Positions 10,913 to 21,178 of a DNA stretch of 64,000 nt are shown here, one piece after another; position 1 is the first letter of the stretch; each line of letters opens with the position of its first letter. Below the pieces are notes generated by a model. That model was not told the origin of the DNA and made no database searches. It worked only from the letters and a program-made list of their open reading frames with translations. The translations under genes were made by a program, and so were the position numbers. Location: positions 688,001-752,000 of the forward strand of contig JAJOZX010001002.1 in NCBI GenBank assembly GCA_023014485.1, given 5' to 3'. This stretch comes from Bathynomus jamesi (lineage: Eukaryota > Arthropoda > Malacostraca > Isopoda > Cirolanidae).

Positions 10913-11037
10913 CACGTGAACAAAACATCATACTATACAGCGAGTACGCACGATCGGAAAACGGCTTTTTATCTGTCTGCATACCATTTCGTCATTTTGA
11001 GTGTGGTACGGGTCGAATATTTTTTAAAAATTTATAA
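10022..11037 (+). CDS. Three-exon gene of unknown function inside Maverick copy 1
   Basis: Exon 1 is 10,022-10,197 (58 codons plus AT), followed by a perfect GTAAGT donor. Exon 2 is 10,616-10,747, preceded by a pyrimidine-rich TTCTTTCTCCTTTAAG acceptor and again ending AT before GTAAGT. A likely exon 3 is 10,842-11,037, after TTTTTCGTACAG. Both junctions keep phase 2 and give one open frame of about 167 residues ending TAA at 11,035. Exons 1-2 are acidic and hydrophilic (start MNQELYSLPDLYQ); exon 3 contains a TA microsatellite read as YIYIYI and ends CGTGRIFFKNL. No family is recognised. It converges on the protease gene and overlaps its end by about 14 bases. Exons 1-2 are well supported; exon 3 is less sure. 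Copy 2 lacks this region. Confidence 0.55.
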
Positions 11038-11384
11038 ATTCTTTACCACGTGATATATGCATGAGAAATGAAAGGCAGTACATCCCACACGTATTAATAA
11101 AATATCCTTGTAGCCGGAAGGGATTCTACACAACTTCGGGGATGTGCAACTGATCGAGAAATTTTACAATAACAGGGTCACTCCAGGGTTGAGTACCGAG
11201 TGAATCAATATAGTACATGCGGTCCCTATTTTTAAAATAGATTGCAAACCAATGAATCTCTTCATTACCAATGACATCTGTGTTCACAATAAGACTACCG
11301 CAATCTCGCGTAGTTGGCAAATTCAATGTTTCATTCTTCGCAAACACCAATAAATTTGGAACGTGTCATTCGTTCGCTATTCAT
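11024..11384 (-). pseudogene. Adenain-like maturation cysteine protease (Maverick copy 1)
   Basis: Family C5-type protease that would process capsid precursors during virion maturation. The ATG at 11,384 overlaps the capsid stop as TAATG. His is in IHWFAIYF, the acidic residue in YYIDSLG 16 residues later, and the catalytic Cys in CGMYCLSF near 11,065, so order and spacing fit adenain. Two breaks are visible: a one-base frameshift near 11,346 and an in-frame TAG at 11,126 that cuts off the Cys block. About 120 codons in total, shorter than the roughly 200 of adenovirus protease. Its stop (11,024-11,026) overlaps the end of the convergent spliced gene. Confidence 0.82.
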
Positions 11385-12706
11385 TACTCCCCGAAGTGTA
11401 TTCGCATCCATTTTAAGTCAGTGATAACGCCCCTAAATCTGTCTACTTCTATTAGAGCTTGTGACTCGAGGTATACTAGTACACTAATAGGTGCGTCTAA
11501 CGGCTTGGCGAATTCCAATCTGACTGAGATGTTTCCACTCTGTTGTGGACTTAACTGTGTATTTACGCTAGCAGATAAGTCAGGTGTGATGTCAAACGGA
11601 TAAAGGTTAAATTGATCAATGAATTCTTTCTGCGTTACCCCAATCCCGCTCATCACAATCACCTGCAATATGGGCCAGATTACTATATGCTCTCGCGCAA
11701 AGCGGTAACACAGTCTGATGAATAGTCCGTATCCAATGTTCCTCCCAACGCAACGCCATTAACGTATAGAGTTATATTTTTAAGGCCGAAATTCTCGAAT
11801 TTAAAGGCATTCTTTTTTATTTTCCATTCACCGAATTGTGTTCCTGCATTCCAATTAATATCCTTTTAGGTAGATTTCCCAGGGCTATGTTTTCTATCTG
11901 TTTCGATGCCAACCCTGCTGGCACCGTGTATAGTTTGATTTGTACTCTGTTAATTGGGTATTTTACTGTAGCGTATAGTAAATTTTTCTCAATTTCTATT
12001 TGTTTTGGTGAACTTAATTTCACTCGCCGTACGCGGAGGTATGCCTCCATAATATGAACCACAACGGATTTTGCTCCCTCTTCTTGAACAGCATCCAGAT
12101 TTAAACATCTCATCTCAAGATTCGTGCAGGTGAGCTTTATTTTCATATCCACCCCATTCACATGCAACTTCTCCTGGAATGTGAAATCTGTATGCAGGCG
12201 TCCATAACACTCGTATATCTTCTTTTTAGAATTTTTAAATTTGTCCTTTATATACTTTCGTCTTTAGCTTGATAATATCCCTTGGCACTTAAAAAGGTAT
12301 CCTTCGCTTCTTTGGAAAAGTTGAGGACATTTTCCAGATAGGCTCGTAGGTGATAGTATCCCGTGCCTGCTGATATGTTGACCTGATTTAAATATGCATC
12401 ACACTGGTTGAATATGGAGTGCAGGAAGTTTGTTTCAGGGTATACAGCATATTTGTCATCGCAGTCCGTTCCATCAGAATGGGCTATACGTAGTTTAGCG
12501 TACATGTGCACACTTGGGTCAAAAAAGTAAGGGCCTGAGCTGGGTATCACGAATTCTATAGGGGCACTCGGGGAACTAATTGTGTTTAAAGGGTTAATTG
12601 TAATAAAGTCACTGTGTTCAATAGAAACTTGAGTTGGGGGCATGTCAAAGAGGGACAGCTCCGATTCACAACATTCTGAACTACACGGATGGATGAAGCG
12701 TGCCAC
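11384..12706 (-). pseudogene. Major capsid protein (F54H12.2-like), broken
   Basis: About 440 codons, the usual length of the F54H12.2-like family found in invertebrate Mavericks and considered the major capsid protein. N-terminal piece 12,248-12,706 has the typical opening with SSECCESELSLFDMPPTQ; the middle piece is 11,817-12,167 and the C-terminal piece 11,384-11,668 contains TPDLSASVNTQLSPQQSG and ISVLVYLES. The pieces lie in different frames, so at least two or three indels have broken it. The C-terminus overlaps the protease start by one base. Copy 2 (45,598-46,616) aligns to it over the last three quarters. Assembly role is from the family; nothing here suggests activity. Confidence 0.85.
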
Positions 12707-12839
12707 GATGAATTAGAAATAGTACCTCCTCTCTCGACAAGTAGTAAACAAACTATGATTCATGAGATCAATGTCCTTAGCTTATATCAGTCAAAAAATG
12801 GTCAACCATAGGTTTCATTCGCTTAGAACACTTCTTTTT

Positions 12840-13172
12840 TTATGTCCCTTTACGTTTAATGCCACTTGATGGTAATCCCTTCTTCCGGACAGTCTCCTCT
12901 TCTTCCCACCACCAAGCATTTTTCTCTTTGCATCTTTGACGAATTCGTCCCGTGTACGCTTTAAATGTTTTTAGAGCTTCTTTAGGTTTAGCCCCAGCTA
13001 ATATGTCTTCTGCAGTGTTAAGACTTGATTGTAGCGCTTTCCTTCCGAGATATCTGGCACCTCTCTTCAGCAAAGAGACAGCCGTACGTAGTATGGTTGA
13101 AAAAATGGATCCAAGCCAACTACCACGCTGGTATCTCACCCCTCGATAGGCTGTGAAAGGCTTTCTCTCCAT
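12840..13172 (-). CDS. pX-like basic core/minor capsid protein
   Basis: 110 codons, strongly basic, with a hydrophobic amphipathic stretch GSIFSTILRTAVSLL followed by LKRGARYLGRKAL. This YRGVRYQRG...GSIFS layout is typical of the small pX/pVI-like proteins encoded beside the capsid gene in adintoviruses and Mavericks, thought to bind DNA or the membrane from inside the particle. The frame is intact. It sits between the penton-like and capsid genes, as in copy 2 (45,236-45,547, 103 codons), which it matches over most of its length. The C-terminal tails differ because of an indel. Confidence 0.75.
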   Translation of the reverse strand: MERKPFTAYRGVRYQRGSWLGSIFSTILRTAVSLLKRGARYLGRKALQSSLNTAEDILAGAKPKEALKTFKAYTGRIRQRCKEKNAWWWEEEETVRKKGLPSSGIKRKGT

Positions 13173-13258
13173 TATAACTCAGTGCGTCGAAAGTGCAGCT
13201 TCACTGTTAACCTCCCATCACCGAATGGGAAATTTTTTCCCTCAATCGTTCTTATATA

Positions 13259-13645
13259 CAGGGTGGTGCAAAAGTCTGGACCCATAGGCAATTTACTATA
13301 TAAAAAATATCTTTCGATTTTTATAATCAGTGGTTTACGTTAACAAACCAAGAACAATACAAGCGCTAAAGGATAACATCACAACAGAAATTGAAGCCAT
13401 AAGAACGAATATTACTATGCTTACAAATGTGCAAAGGTCTTGTGTCAACCGAGTAGAAAAGTGTTTGGAAGAAGATGGACATCACTTCGAACACTTATTG
13501 TAAATTCTGAACTAGAACGTTAAATTTAACATAATTTAGTCACAGGTGTATGGTTAATTAAATTTCATTTCATAATAAACTTCCTGCAGGCCACACTTTT
13601 TTTCCATATAAACCGCCTATGGGTCCAGACTTTTGCACCACCCTG
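13259..13645 (+). mobile_element. Mariner-derived MITE with a transposase tail
   Basis: 387 bp with inverted ends CAGGGTGGTGCAAAAGTCTG and TA duplication (13,257-13,258; 13,646-13,647). The interior still encodes the last ~55 residues of a Tc1/mariner transposase (PRTIQALKDNITTEIEAI on plus, ending at 13,503). It split a TTATATA sequence that corresponds to the AATATAAATA box upstream of the pX-like gene in copy 2. Confidence 0.9.
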
Positions 13646-13689
13646 TATATTGAGATATTGGTTATTAGTTTAGTTGCGACATTCACATA

Positions 13690-14426
13690 AAGGGGTCTGT
13701 CCTATGTAATACTCAAACTCCTTCCACTATGGTTGGGAATTTGAGCAATGCGCAGCAGGCGTGCCTGGGTATCCCCAACAAACTGGTGCTCCACTATATT
13801 GCTGTAAATATAGCACATGTCTGGGGGTGTATAGCCAGCAACCAATTTCTCCAATTTCATCCGATACATTAGGCTGGACAAGTCATGTTGTACCTCGTGA
13901 AATGTGTCTCTTTGGAAGGCTGATCAATATCGCCCCTAGGTCATAATTTTGAACACTCTTTGGTCTTTAATGTTTCTGTTCGCCTTTGATTTTAGGATTA
14001 GAGTATGTGCAGGGTTTCCTTTGTTTACGATTTCGTATACTAAATCAGTCGTAAGTTTTGAGTTTTTTAAACTTACGTTTAAGTCTCTCACAACATCCTC
14101 AGCCGCACCATAACGGCCCGGAACTAGTGTTACTACTGTATTGTAATACCGTGCAACTTCAGTCCGGGCGATACGTATAGTTTCATACCGAGTTACCCCT
14201 GCTTTTTCAGTCATCAGTCTCTAAGAATCGTAAAAACGGTATCTTTATAATCAATATTTAAAAAGAGGGTGTCCACCTGAATTTCACATATCCCCACCTC
14301 ATACGAATCACGACCCAATTCAGTGGGTCCATGGAGTTCTGTTACAAAGTTGGCTAGTATGTTGTTAGGGTGTACAGACAGGGACGAGGAGGACGGGAGT
14401 GTGACGTAGAAATGGTTAGGAACCAT
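13690..14426 (-). pseudogene. Penton-like minor capsid protein, broken
   Basis: Piece 14,214-14,426 opens with NHFYVTLPSSSSLSVHPNN and contains YEVGICEIQ; piece 13,936-14,214 continues the same protein in a shifted frame (YYNTVVTLVPGRYGAAED). The tail toward 13,690 is recognisable only by alignment with copy 2 (44,373-45,114). The family is common beside integrase in invertebrate Mavericks; assignment as the single-jelly-roll penton-type vertex protein is my inference from position and size (about 245 codons). Start overlaps the region of the integrase C-terminus as in copy 2, where the two genes overlap by 11 bases. Confidence 0.6.
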
Positions 14427-14439
14427 GTTGCATACTATT

Positions 14440-15230
14440 TAAGCTTCATTATTGCATCAGCTTTTATATAGGTGTTGAAGCTTTCTGGGTACCCTTGCCA
14501 TTTCACCAGGTACAATTTTCTCTTTCCTGGACATTTGCTTCCTAAAATTTTCTCAATTTTAAACACATTTTTTTCCTAAATTAAATGTCATTTTCTGCAA
14601 CTCCTCGCGGTAAAAGCCTCCTGCGATTTCTTCCCCATTCAAATCTTCAACGTAATACATTATTATCTCACCTTTAGGTTTCATAGCCCTAACTTTAAAA
14701 ATCTCACATGTCCATCCTTGCTCAAATCCCTTCGCGAATTTATTTCCGGAACGCGACAGCCTTACATAATCATTGATTTTGAAACGCGCAGAGTGTGGTG
14801 GTGGTGGTGTTCCATCTCTTCTTACCTCTGTGCGGTTACCTCTTTCTAAAACTTCGTTAGGTGTTGTCCCAATCGTGCGATGGTGTGAGCGGTTGTAGGA
14901 TGAGGCCAATGATTCCAGAATGTCTAGAAATCTGTATATGTTTTTATGTGTAAAATAGCGGTGCATGCGTTCCTTTATGGCACGTTGAACTCTTTCGGCA
15001 TATACGTCATATACACCTTTGTGGAACAAAATATCTTGGTACTCGTTGAACACTGATTGATACGTCGAATAGCGCCATATAACTTTATGCACAAATTTTG
15101 AGAACATCTCTCCCTTTTCTTTAATGATTTTAAGCATAAACACAGTCTTACCACATCCTGTAGGTCCAGATATAATACATGTGGATGAGCTCGTGAACCT
15201 GAATTTTTCTACAGAATCCATTTCTAACAC
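14440..15230 (-). pseudogene. Chimeric ORF: ATPase N-terminus joined to integrase C-terminus
   Basis: The 223-codon open frame (14,559-15,230) starts as a packaging ATPase: Walker A is GPTGCGKT at residues 22-29. Near residue 76 it changes without interruption into the C-terminal half of the Maverick integrase (AERVQRAIKERMHRYF, carrying the last catalytic Glu, then the SH3-like tail). The fusion point is about 14,993-15,010. A deletion has therefore removed the ATPase body and the integrase N-terminus with its first two catalytic Asp. The chromodomain that follows in copy 2 is still encoded at 14,440-14,558 but is out of frame because a homopolymer at 14,568-14,574 has seven T instead of six. 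The start is the ATG at 15,230, about 90 bases from the PolB side. Confidence 0.8.
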
Positions 15231-15322
15231 GTCACACTCCTAATTGGGTCATTTACAAAATATACTAAATATTTAAGTGATGACCCTTATATTCTACAGT
15301 CTTGCTTTTCTCTTCTCCCACA
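15231..15322. promoter_or_regulatory. Divergent intergenic region with a splice acceptor for PolB
   Basis: Only about 90 bases separate the two gene blocks. On the plus strand TTGCTTTTCTCTTCTCCCACAG ends at 15,322 and is a strong 3' splice site. The first 15 codons of the PolB open frame (MMTLIFYSLAF...) are therefore probably intron, with the coding exon starting at 15,323. An upstream donor is not identified. Confidence 0.4.
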
Positions 15323-18300
15323 GAACCGTGAATAACGATGAGGTACAGCACCATATCATCGATATTACAGATGACCCAGACGGCAGTGTAGTTGTGATCA
15401 CAGAATCCATCCCCTCTGACGAACTCTCACCAGCAATACCTGTAACACGCGCCAATTCAAAGCGGCGGCATGATGAAGAGCCCACGACGTTAGGTATAAA
15501 GCGCGCCAGGATTGCGCCGGTTGGTAAACCCCCAGTAATAGAGCCTCAACCCTCTACGTCTTACGACACAACCCCCACAATAATACCTTCCTCAAATATA
15601 CCCACTTATTCCTGTTCAATTCCGAGTACATCCTCCACAGCAGCTTCTCGTTCTGATGAGGATGGCATAACATTCGTGTTGGTGCGCACCGCTAATCCCA
15701 CCCCAGCCTTGACTAGAAATTGGTATATAGTCAGGGTTGATCCTAAATCCATGTATAGCAATGGTGTTGAACACGGACTGCGGCGCATAGTTGAATGTAT
15801 TGTAGAGTTTGCCTTCAGATTCGGGTCAGATGACGGAGATGTAGATGATTTTTACGTAGTACTACTGTTCAGACGCTTGGCAGCTAAAGATATAGAGTAT
15901 ATATTAAGCCGTATAATGCAGGCCTCTCAAAGTAGTATAGCCTTCAATATGGACAACTTCACGGTAAATATTGACCGTGTATTCCGTCTTGCGGGTCATA
16001 GTGCCACACCTTATACTCTTAACTTCAATTCTCAGGCTATTTATAGACGGCATATAAACGCCGATCGTGGTTGCGGCTTTATAGCAGTAGTCTTGACCCG
16101 TATGATTACTGTACTAAATACACTTGTCAAAAACATTTCGTTGCCTACGGTAGTGGAGCGTGCCCGTAAACTAACTATAGACTGTAAACTTGAGTTTCAC
16201 TGTAATATGTGTCTTGAAGAGCTGAGAAGGGTAGAACAGGAAATGAATGCTCGTATAGTTGTATTTGAAATGGATGATCGTCGTAGGACTGTGTATGTTT
16301 TAAAAAGCAGTGTGAGAGATCGTACAAGACCCCTACTTATTTTAGGGCTGTCAGGAACAACATATCTACCCATCCGTAATATAAGGGACCTGTACGCGAT
16401 TTATGATAAAAGTCGAAAATATGGACGACATCATGATTTGTGTAAGGGATGTATCGAGTTTGCGGATGATATAGTGAAACATTGTAAAGATTGCCACATG
16501 GTATGTGAGCAGTGTAAAAGCTTCAAATGTGAAAGCCGTGTAGTTGAAGCTGAGAAGAGGGATTGTGATGTGTGTAGACGCCATTTTTCAATAATAACTC
16601 TTTTGAGCTCCATAAATCAATTGGCACGTGCAGAAAAATGTGAATCTGTGAATGTGGTATTTTTCATATGATGGATAATTGGGTGAATTTCAAGCATAAA
16701 TGTGATGAAATTCACTGTTCTACTTGCCATGAGAAATATAAGGCGGGTGGAGTAAAGCATGTATGTTATATGAAAGACGCCAAGCCTAAAAATAGCCCTT
16801 GTATAACTGTGTATTACGATATAGAAACATATACGAATGCTGAAACCAAAGAGGTTATTCCACATTTATTTGTAAGTCAGACTACCTGTGATGAGTGTAT
16901 GGAGATCGAGTGTGATGAGTGTCACAAATGTGGTAAACGGACAAACGTTTTAAAACGAATGCCCACGATAGCCCTGTGAAACTCTTTGTGTCCTATATTG
17001 TCAGGTTCGCGGACAAGTTAAAAAAAATGACTGTGTATATTCTCGCCCATAAAGGGGCAAAATTTGACGCACAGTTCCTTTATAAAGAGTTGCTTCAGCA
17101 CGAGTCATCTGAGATATTTACAGGTGATCCCTTGAAAAGAAGCAGCAAACTAATACAGATGCAAATAAGAGGTAATGTACAATTTAAAGACACTTTATTA
17201 TTCACACCTTGTAAATTAGCAAAGCTACCCAAGGTGATGGGCGTAGCCGCTGAAGTTTCAAAAGGATATTTCCCTTACACATTCCTCACAAGCGAAACTT
17301 TAAATTACGTAGGACTACGCCACCCAAGCATTACTTTAACTATGAATGTATGAGTACAGATGAACGTGAAGATTTTGACCGATACTACAACAGTTTTAAT
17401 GAATGTAGTCCTTATAATATAGCTGATGAATGTGAGCGTTATTGCGTGAATGATTTGCGCGTGCTTAGAGTATATTTTCAGGGTTTTAGGCGAATTTGTC
17501 TACAACAATTTGTCTAAAGATACAATTCATCTACAACAATTTGTCTACAACAATTTATCTACAACAATTAGTCTACAGATACAATTTGTCTAGAGAAACT
17601 ATTACTAATATTGGACCCAGTATGTTTCATGGACTGCTCTCGATTTTCCTACGAAATTAAATTGAAAACAAGGGCAGTCGATGACCCTGATTTTGTTTCT
17701 GCAATCGGTTTTCTTGAGAAACCTAACCTAACCTAACCTGACCTGACCTAACCTAACCGAGTTTCTTATACTATTGTTTTTTGCAAGATATCGCACTAAT
17801 TCTTGTCATTTTTTTGTGAATTTGTATGGCGTAAGCGCCACACCAGCTCGGACTTATTCAAAAAGATGTTGGAGTGTATTGCGTTGTTTCAGTAAATAAA
17901 TTTATTCAATATCCAATAACATTTTTCTTTATCATTTCTCAAGAAAACCGATTGCAGAAACAAATTTTTCATTTTTTTGAAAAAATTAATAATAATTAAC
18001 ATCAAATAGCTTTCATTTTTCCTCTCTAGAGAAATTGTATCTGTAGACAAATTATTGTAGATAAATTGTATCTGTAGACAAATTATTGTAGATAAATTGT
18101 ATCTGTAGACTAATTGCTGTAGATAAATTGTTGTAGACAAATTGTTGTAGATGAATTGTATCTTTAGACAAATTGTTGTAGACAAATTCGCCGGACACCT
18201 ATTTTCAGGCCTTTAGAAGGATGTACATAGGTCGTTTCAAATGCGATCCGTTGCAAGTCGCAACCACGATCGCCTCATTATGTTTTACCGTGTTCAAGAA

Positions 18301-20122
18301 TAACTTCATGCCTAAAAACACTTTAGCCGTTATCCACAGAAACAGTCCCCGCAGTTATGGCAACAAGGCTATTTACTGGCTCATACACCTGGAGCAGCAG
18401 ACAGGTGTATACATAAAGCATGCCCGCAACACGGGTGAAGTACCCATTAAGGTTAATGGTCGTGTTTTGTGGGTTGATGGTCTAAGTGAAAACCGTGCCA
18501 CTGGTGAGAAGACTGTGTACTCCTTTAACGGTTGCTGGTGGCACTCATACCCCCGTCCTGAGTGTGGAATCGTAGGAGATATCCACGGTAGATCTCCTGC
18601 CGACAATCTTACGTGGACCCGCACCCGCGATTAACTTATAGGCTCCTAGTTCACTCACAAAGTCTTGTGAGAGCATGAGTATGATGCACGGATGGAAACA
18701 GATGGACAGTACCTTGAAGAAATAAACACGATCAAACGTTCAGTGGTGCAGGATCCTCTCAAATGCGGTGATAGCTTGTTCGGAGGGCGTACAAATCCCT
18801 TCAAGCTATAATTTCCGCATACAGAGGGCGTGAAACTCCATTACTACGACTTCTGCTCTTTATATCCCTACGTGATGAAGAACAATCCGTACCCCGTGGG
18901 TGCACCTGAGAAACTGTTGGGACCTGATCTGCCCACCATCGAGGTGTTCTCAACAAATTTGAACGGGTACTATTTCGACCTTTCTTTCGTAGATGTGCTC
19001 CCCCCACGCGATTTATGGATGCCGATCTTACCCGTCGTTACCGATCACAAGCTCATGTTTCCCTTGTGCGTGAAGTGCGCAGAGAACAATGGGGAATGTA
19101 ATCATACAGCCAAACAGCGTAACATCAGAGGTGTATATACAAGTCCAGAGCTGGATCTAGCTGTTCGCCATGGCTACAGAATATTAAAAATACATGAGGT
19201 GTGGAGGTTTCAGAAGCTACCCAACCTTTTCACGCCATATATAAACGCTTTTTTGAAGGATAAGGTCGAAGCATCAGGGTATCCGCGAGGAGTTGATACC
19301 GAAGATGAAAAATCGGCCTATATTCAACGTTACCGTGACCGTGAAGGTATACAGCTTAACCGTTCCCAAATTGTAAAGAACCATTGCAAGCGCTTTAGGG
19401 CAAAGTTGTGTCTAAACAGTCTTTGGGGAAAATTTTCACAGAATACTGGCAAAGGGAACGCTCATTTGGCACAAAGTTATAGTGAAGTCTGGGATTATGC
19501 CAACGCTCCCGATAAAGAGGTCATGGAGATCGTGAATGTAGGTAATACTTACATAATAAAGTACAACAATACCGAATTGGCTACAGATACCTCACCTGTT
19601 ACAAACATACCTGTAGCCAGCTTCACATTGGCCTACGCACACATCAAACTTTGGGGCCTATTGCATTCTCTTGGGCGGAGAGTTTTGTGATATTCACAGA
19701 GAGGGAGGGTGAATACATGCTTCCTAGTGGTGAATTCCTCGGAGAGTTGACTGATGAGATCAAGGATGAGTATGGAGACATCGCATACGCCGAATATTTT
19801 GTCTCAACAGGGCCAAAATCTTATGCGATACGGGTGAGGTTGGGGGAGATATGAAATATATTGTGAAGGCAAAGGGTATCACGCTCAACCAGGCGAATCG
19901 GCGGGTCGTTAACTTGATTCGTTGAAGGATCTAGTGTGCTTGGATGATGATGAGGGCGACCGGCAGCCCCAATTAACTGTAGGTACCCACAATTTTTGGA
20001 CGCAGAAGCTGGGGGACGTGAAGGAACTTAGGGGTACAAAGGTGTGCCGTAACACCTATAGGAAACGTTACCAGTTACCTAGTACCTATGATACCGTACC
20101 CTTTGGATACCATAACCTTTGA
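15323..20122 (+). pseudogene. Protein-primed type B DNA polymerase (Maverick copy 1), broken
   Basis: The N-terminal region (15,323-16,671) has a low-complexity linker, an OTU-like block and a Cys-rich ribbon (HDLCKGC...CKDCHMVCEQC). Exonuclease motif I is YYDIET at ~16,815 and motif II AHKGAKFDAQF at ~17,045. A MULE insertion (17,482-18,199) interrupts it. Polymerase motif A, DFCSLYP, is at 18,845 and motif B, KLCLNSLWG, at about 19,403. Motif C, YADTDS in copy 2, is absent: about 18-20 bases are missing near 19,690, so the catalytic aspartates are gone. The C-terminus ends at 20,122. There are at least five frameshifts or stops. It would replicate the element from its ends with a protein primer. 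Confidence 0.9.
17482..18199. mobile_element. MULE/foldback-type element inside PolB
   Basis: 718 bp flanked by the 9-bp duplication TATTTTCAG (17,473-17,481; 18,200-18,208). Ends read GGTTTTAGGCGAATTTGTCT and, inverted, GGTGTCCGGCGAATTTGTCT. Each terminal arm (about 110-180 bp) is made of tandem TTGTCTACAACAA-type units. The centre contains interstitial CCTAA repeats (17,720-17,758). The 9-bp duplication suggests a Mutator-like (MULE) non-autonomous element. Removing it restores the PolB sequence around RVYFQ. Confidence 0.85.
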
Positions 20123-20164
20123 TATGTCTATTGTTAACTTATTTATTACACGTATGTGTAAATA

Positions 20165-21057
20165 CAGGGTGTACATAAAGTCAGGATCTATTTTTGTGAA
20201 GCACTTGGAAATTATATGGAATTCAATCATAAAATGATAAAGTGGTAACATTTATTAAATAATTAAGAGTAGGATTCGACGTGACGCCCATCAGTATCCC
20301 TGCACAGCTCAAATCGTCCGCAGCATTTCTAAAACACATTCTGGAGCATTTGCGGGGTTATGTTATCTGCAGCAGTTCGTATACGTGTACGTAAGTTTTC
20401 AAGACTCGTAATCTTCGTCTGATAGACGTGCGATTTGATAAAGCCCATGCAAAGAAATCTAAATGGGTTAAATCTGGTGATCTCGCTGGCCAAGGTCTGT
20501 TGCTTCCGCGTCCGATCCAGCGAATTGGAAAACGTCCATTTAGATAATCCTGAACAATTTTGGCATAGTGACAAGGAGCACCATCATGTTGATAGACGAC
20601 GGTACTAAAATCCTATCCCCGTCGTCTATCAACATGATGGTGCTCCTTGTCATTATGCCAAAATTGTTCAGGATTATCTAAATGGACGTTTTCCAATTCG
20701 CTGGATCGGACGCGGAAGCAACAGACCTTGGCCAGCGAGATCACCAGATTTAACCCCTTTAGATTTCTTTGCATGGGGCTTTATCGAGTCGCACGTCTAT
20801 CAGACGAAGATTACGAGTCTTGAAAACTTACGTACACGTATACGAACTGCTGCAGATAACATAACCCCGCAAATGCTCCAGAATGTGTTTAGAAATGCTG
20901 CGGAATGATTTGAGCTGTGCAGGGATACTGATGGGCGTCACGTCGAATCCTACTCTTAATTATTTAATAAATGTTACCACTTTATCATTTTATGATTGAA
21001 TTCCATATAATTTCCAAGTGCTTCACAAAAATAGATCCTGACTTTATGTACACCCTG
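20165..21057. mobile_element. Palindromic mariner derivative
   Basis: 893 bp flanked by TA (20,163-20,164; 21,058-21,059) with ends CAGGGTGTACATAAAGTCAG. The two halves are near-perfect reverse complements with a centre of about 15 bases near 20,604. Each arm holds the same 3' half of a Tc1/mariner transposase (right arm plus strand: VVYQHDGAPCHYAK ... RSPDLTPLDFFAWG). No N-terminal domain remains. It lies between PolB and ORF X, outside coding sequence. Confidence 0.93.
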
Positions 21058-21122
21058 TATATATACCTTGCATATTTCGTTTATTAAATAAATCGTGTTT
21101 CAATTAGCGTTTCACTTTCTCC

Positions 21123-21123
<1 letters not shown>

Positions 21124-21163
<40 letters not shown>
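21124..21163. repeat. (GT)n microsatellite
   Basis: About 20 GT units upstream of ORF X; also present at the matching place in copy 2 (36,283-36,308, as CA). Confidence 0.92.
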
Positions 21164-21165
<2 letters not shown>

Positions 21166-21178
21166 AGGAGAAAATTCT

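Noticed and set aside
15277..15322. PolB start with signal peptide (MMTLIFYSLAFLFS)
   Set aside because: The hydrophobic start coincides with a pyrimidine tract and CAG acceptor; a signal peptide makes no sense for a DNA polymerase.
18000..18190. CRISPR-like array (repeated TTGTCTACAACAATT units)
   Set aside because: Units are short, abutting without unique spacers, inverted at the other end of the element, and bounded by a 9-bp target duplication. It is a transposon arm in a eukaryote.
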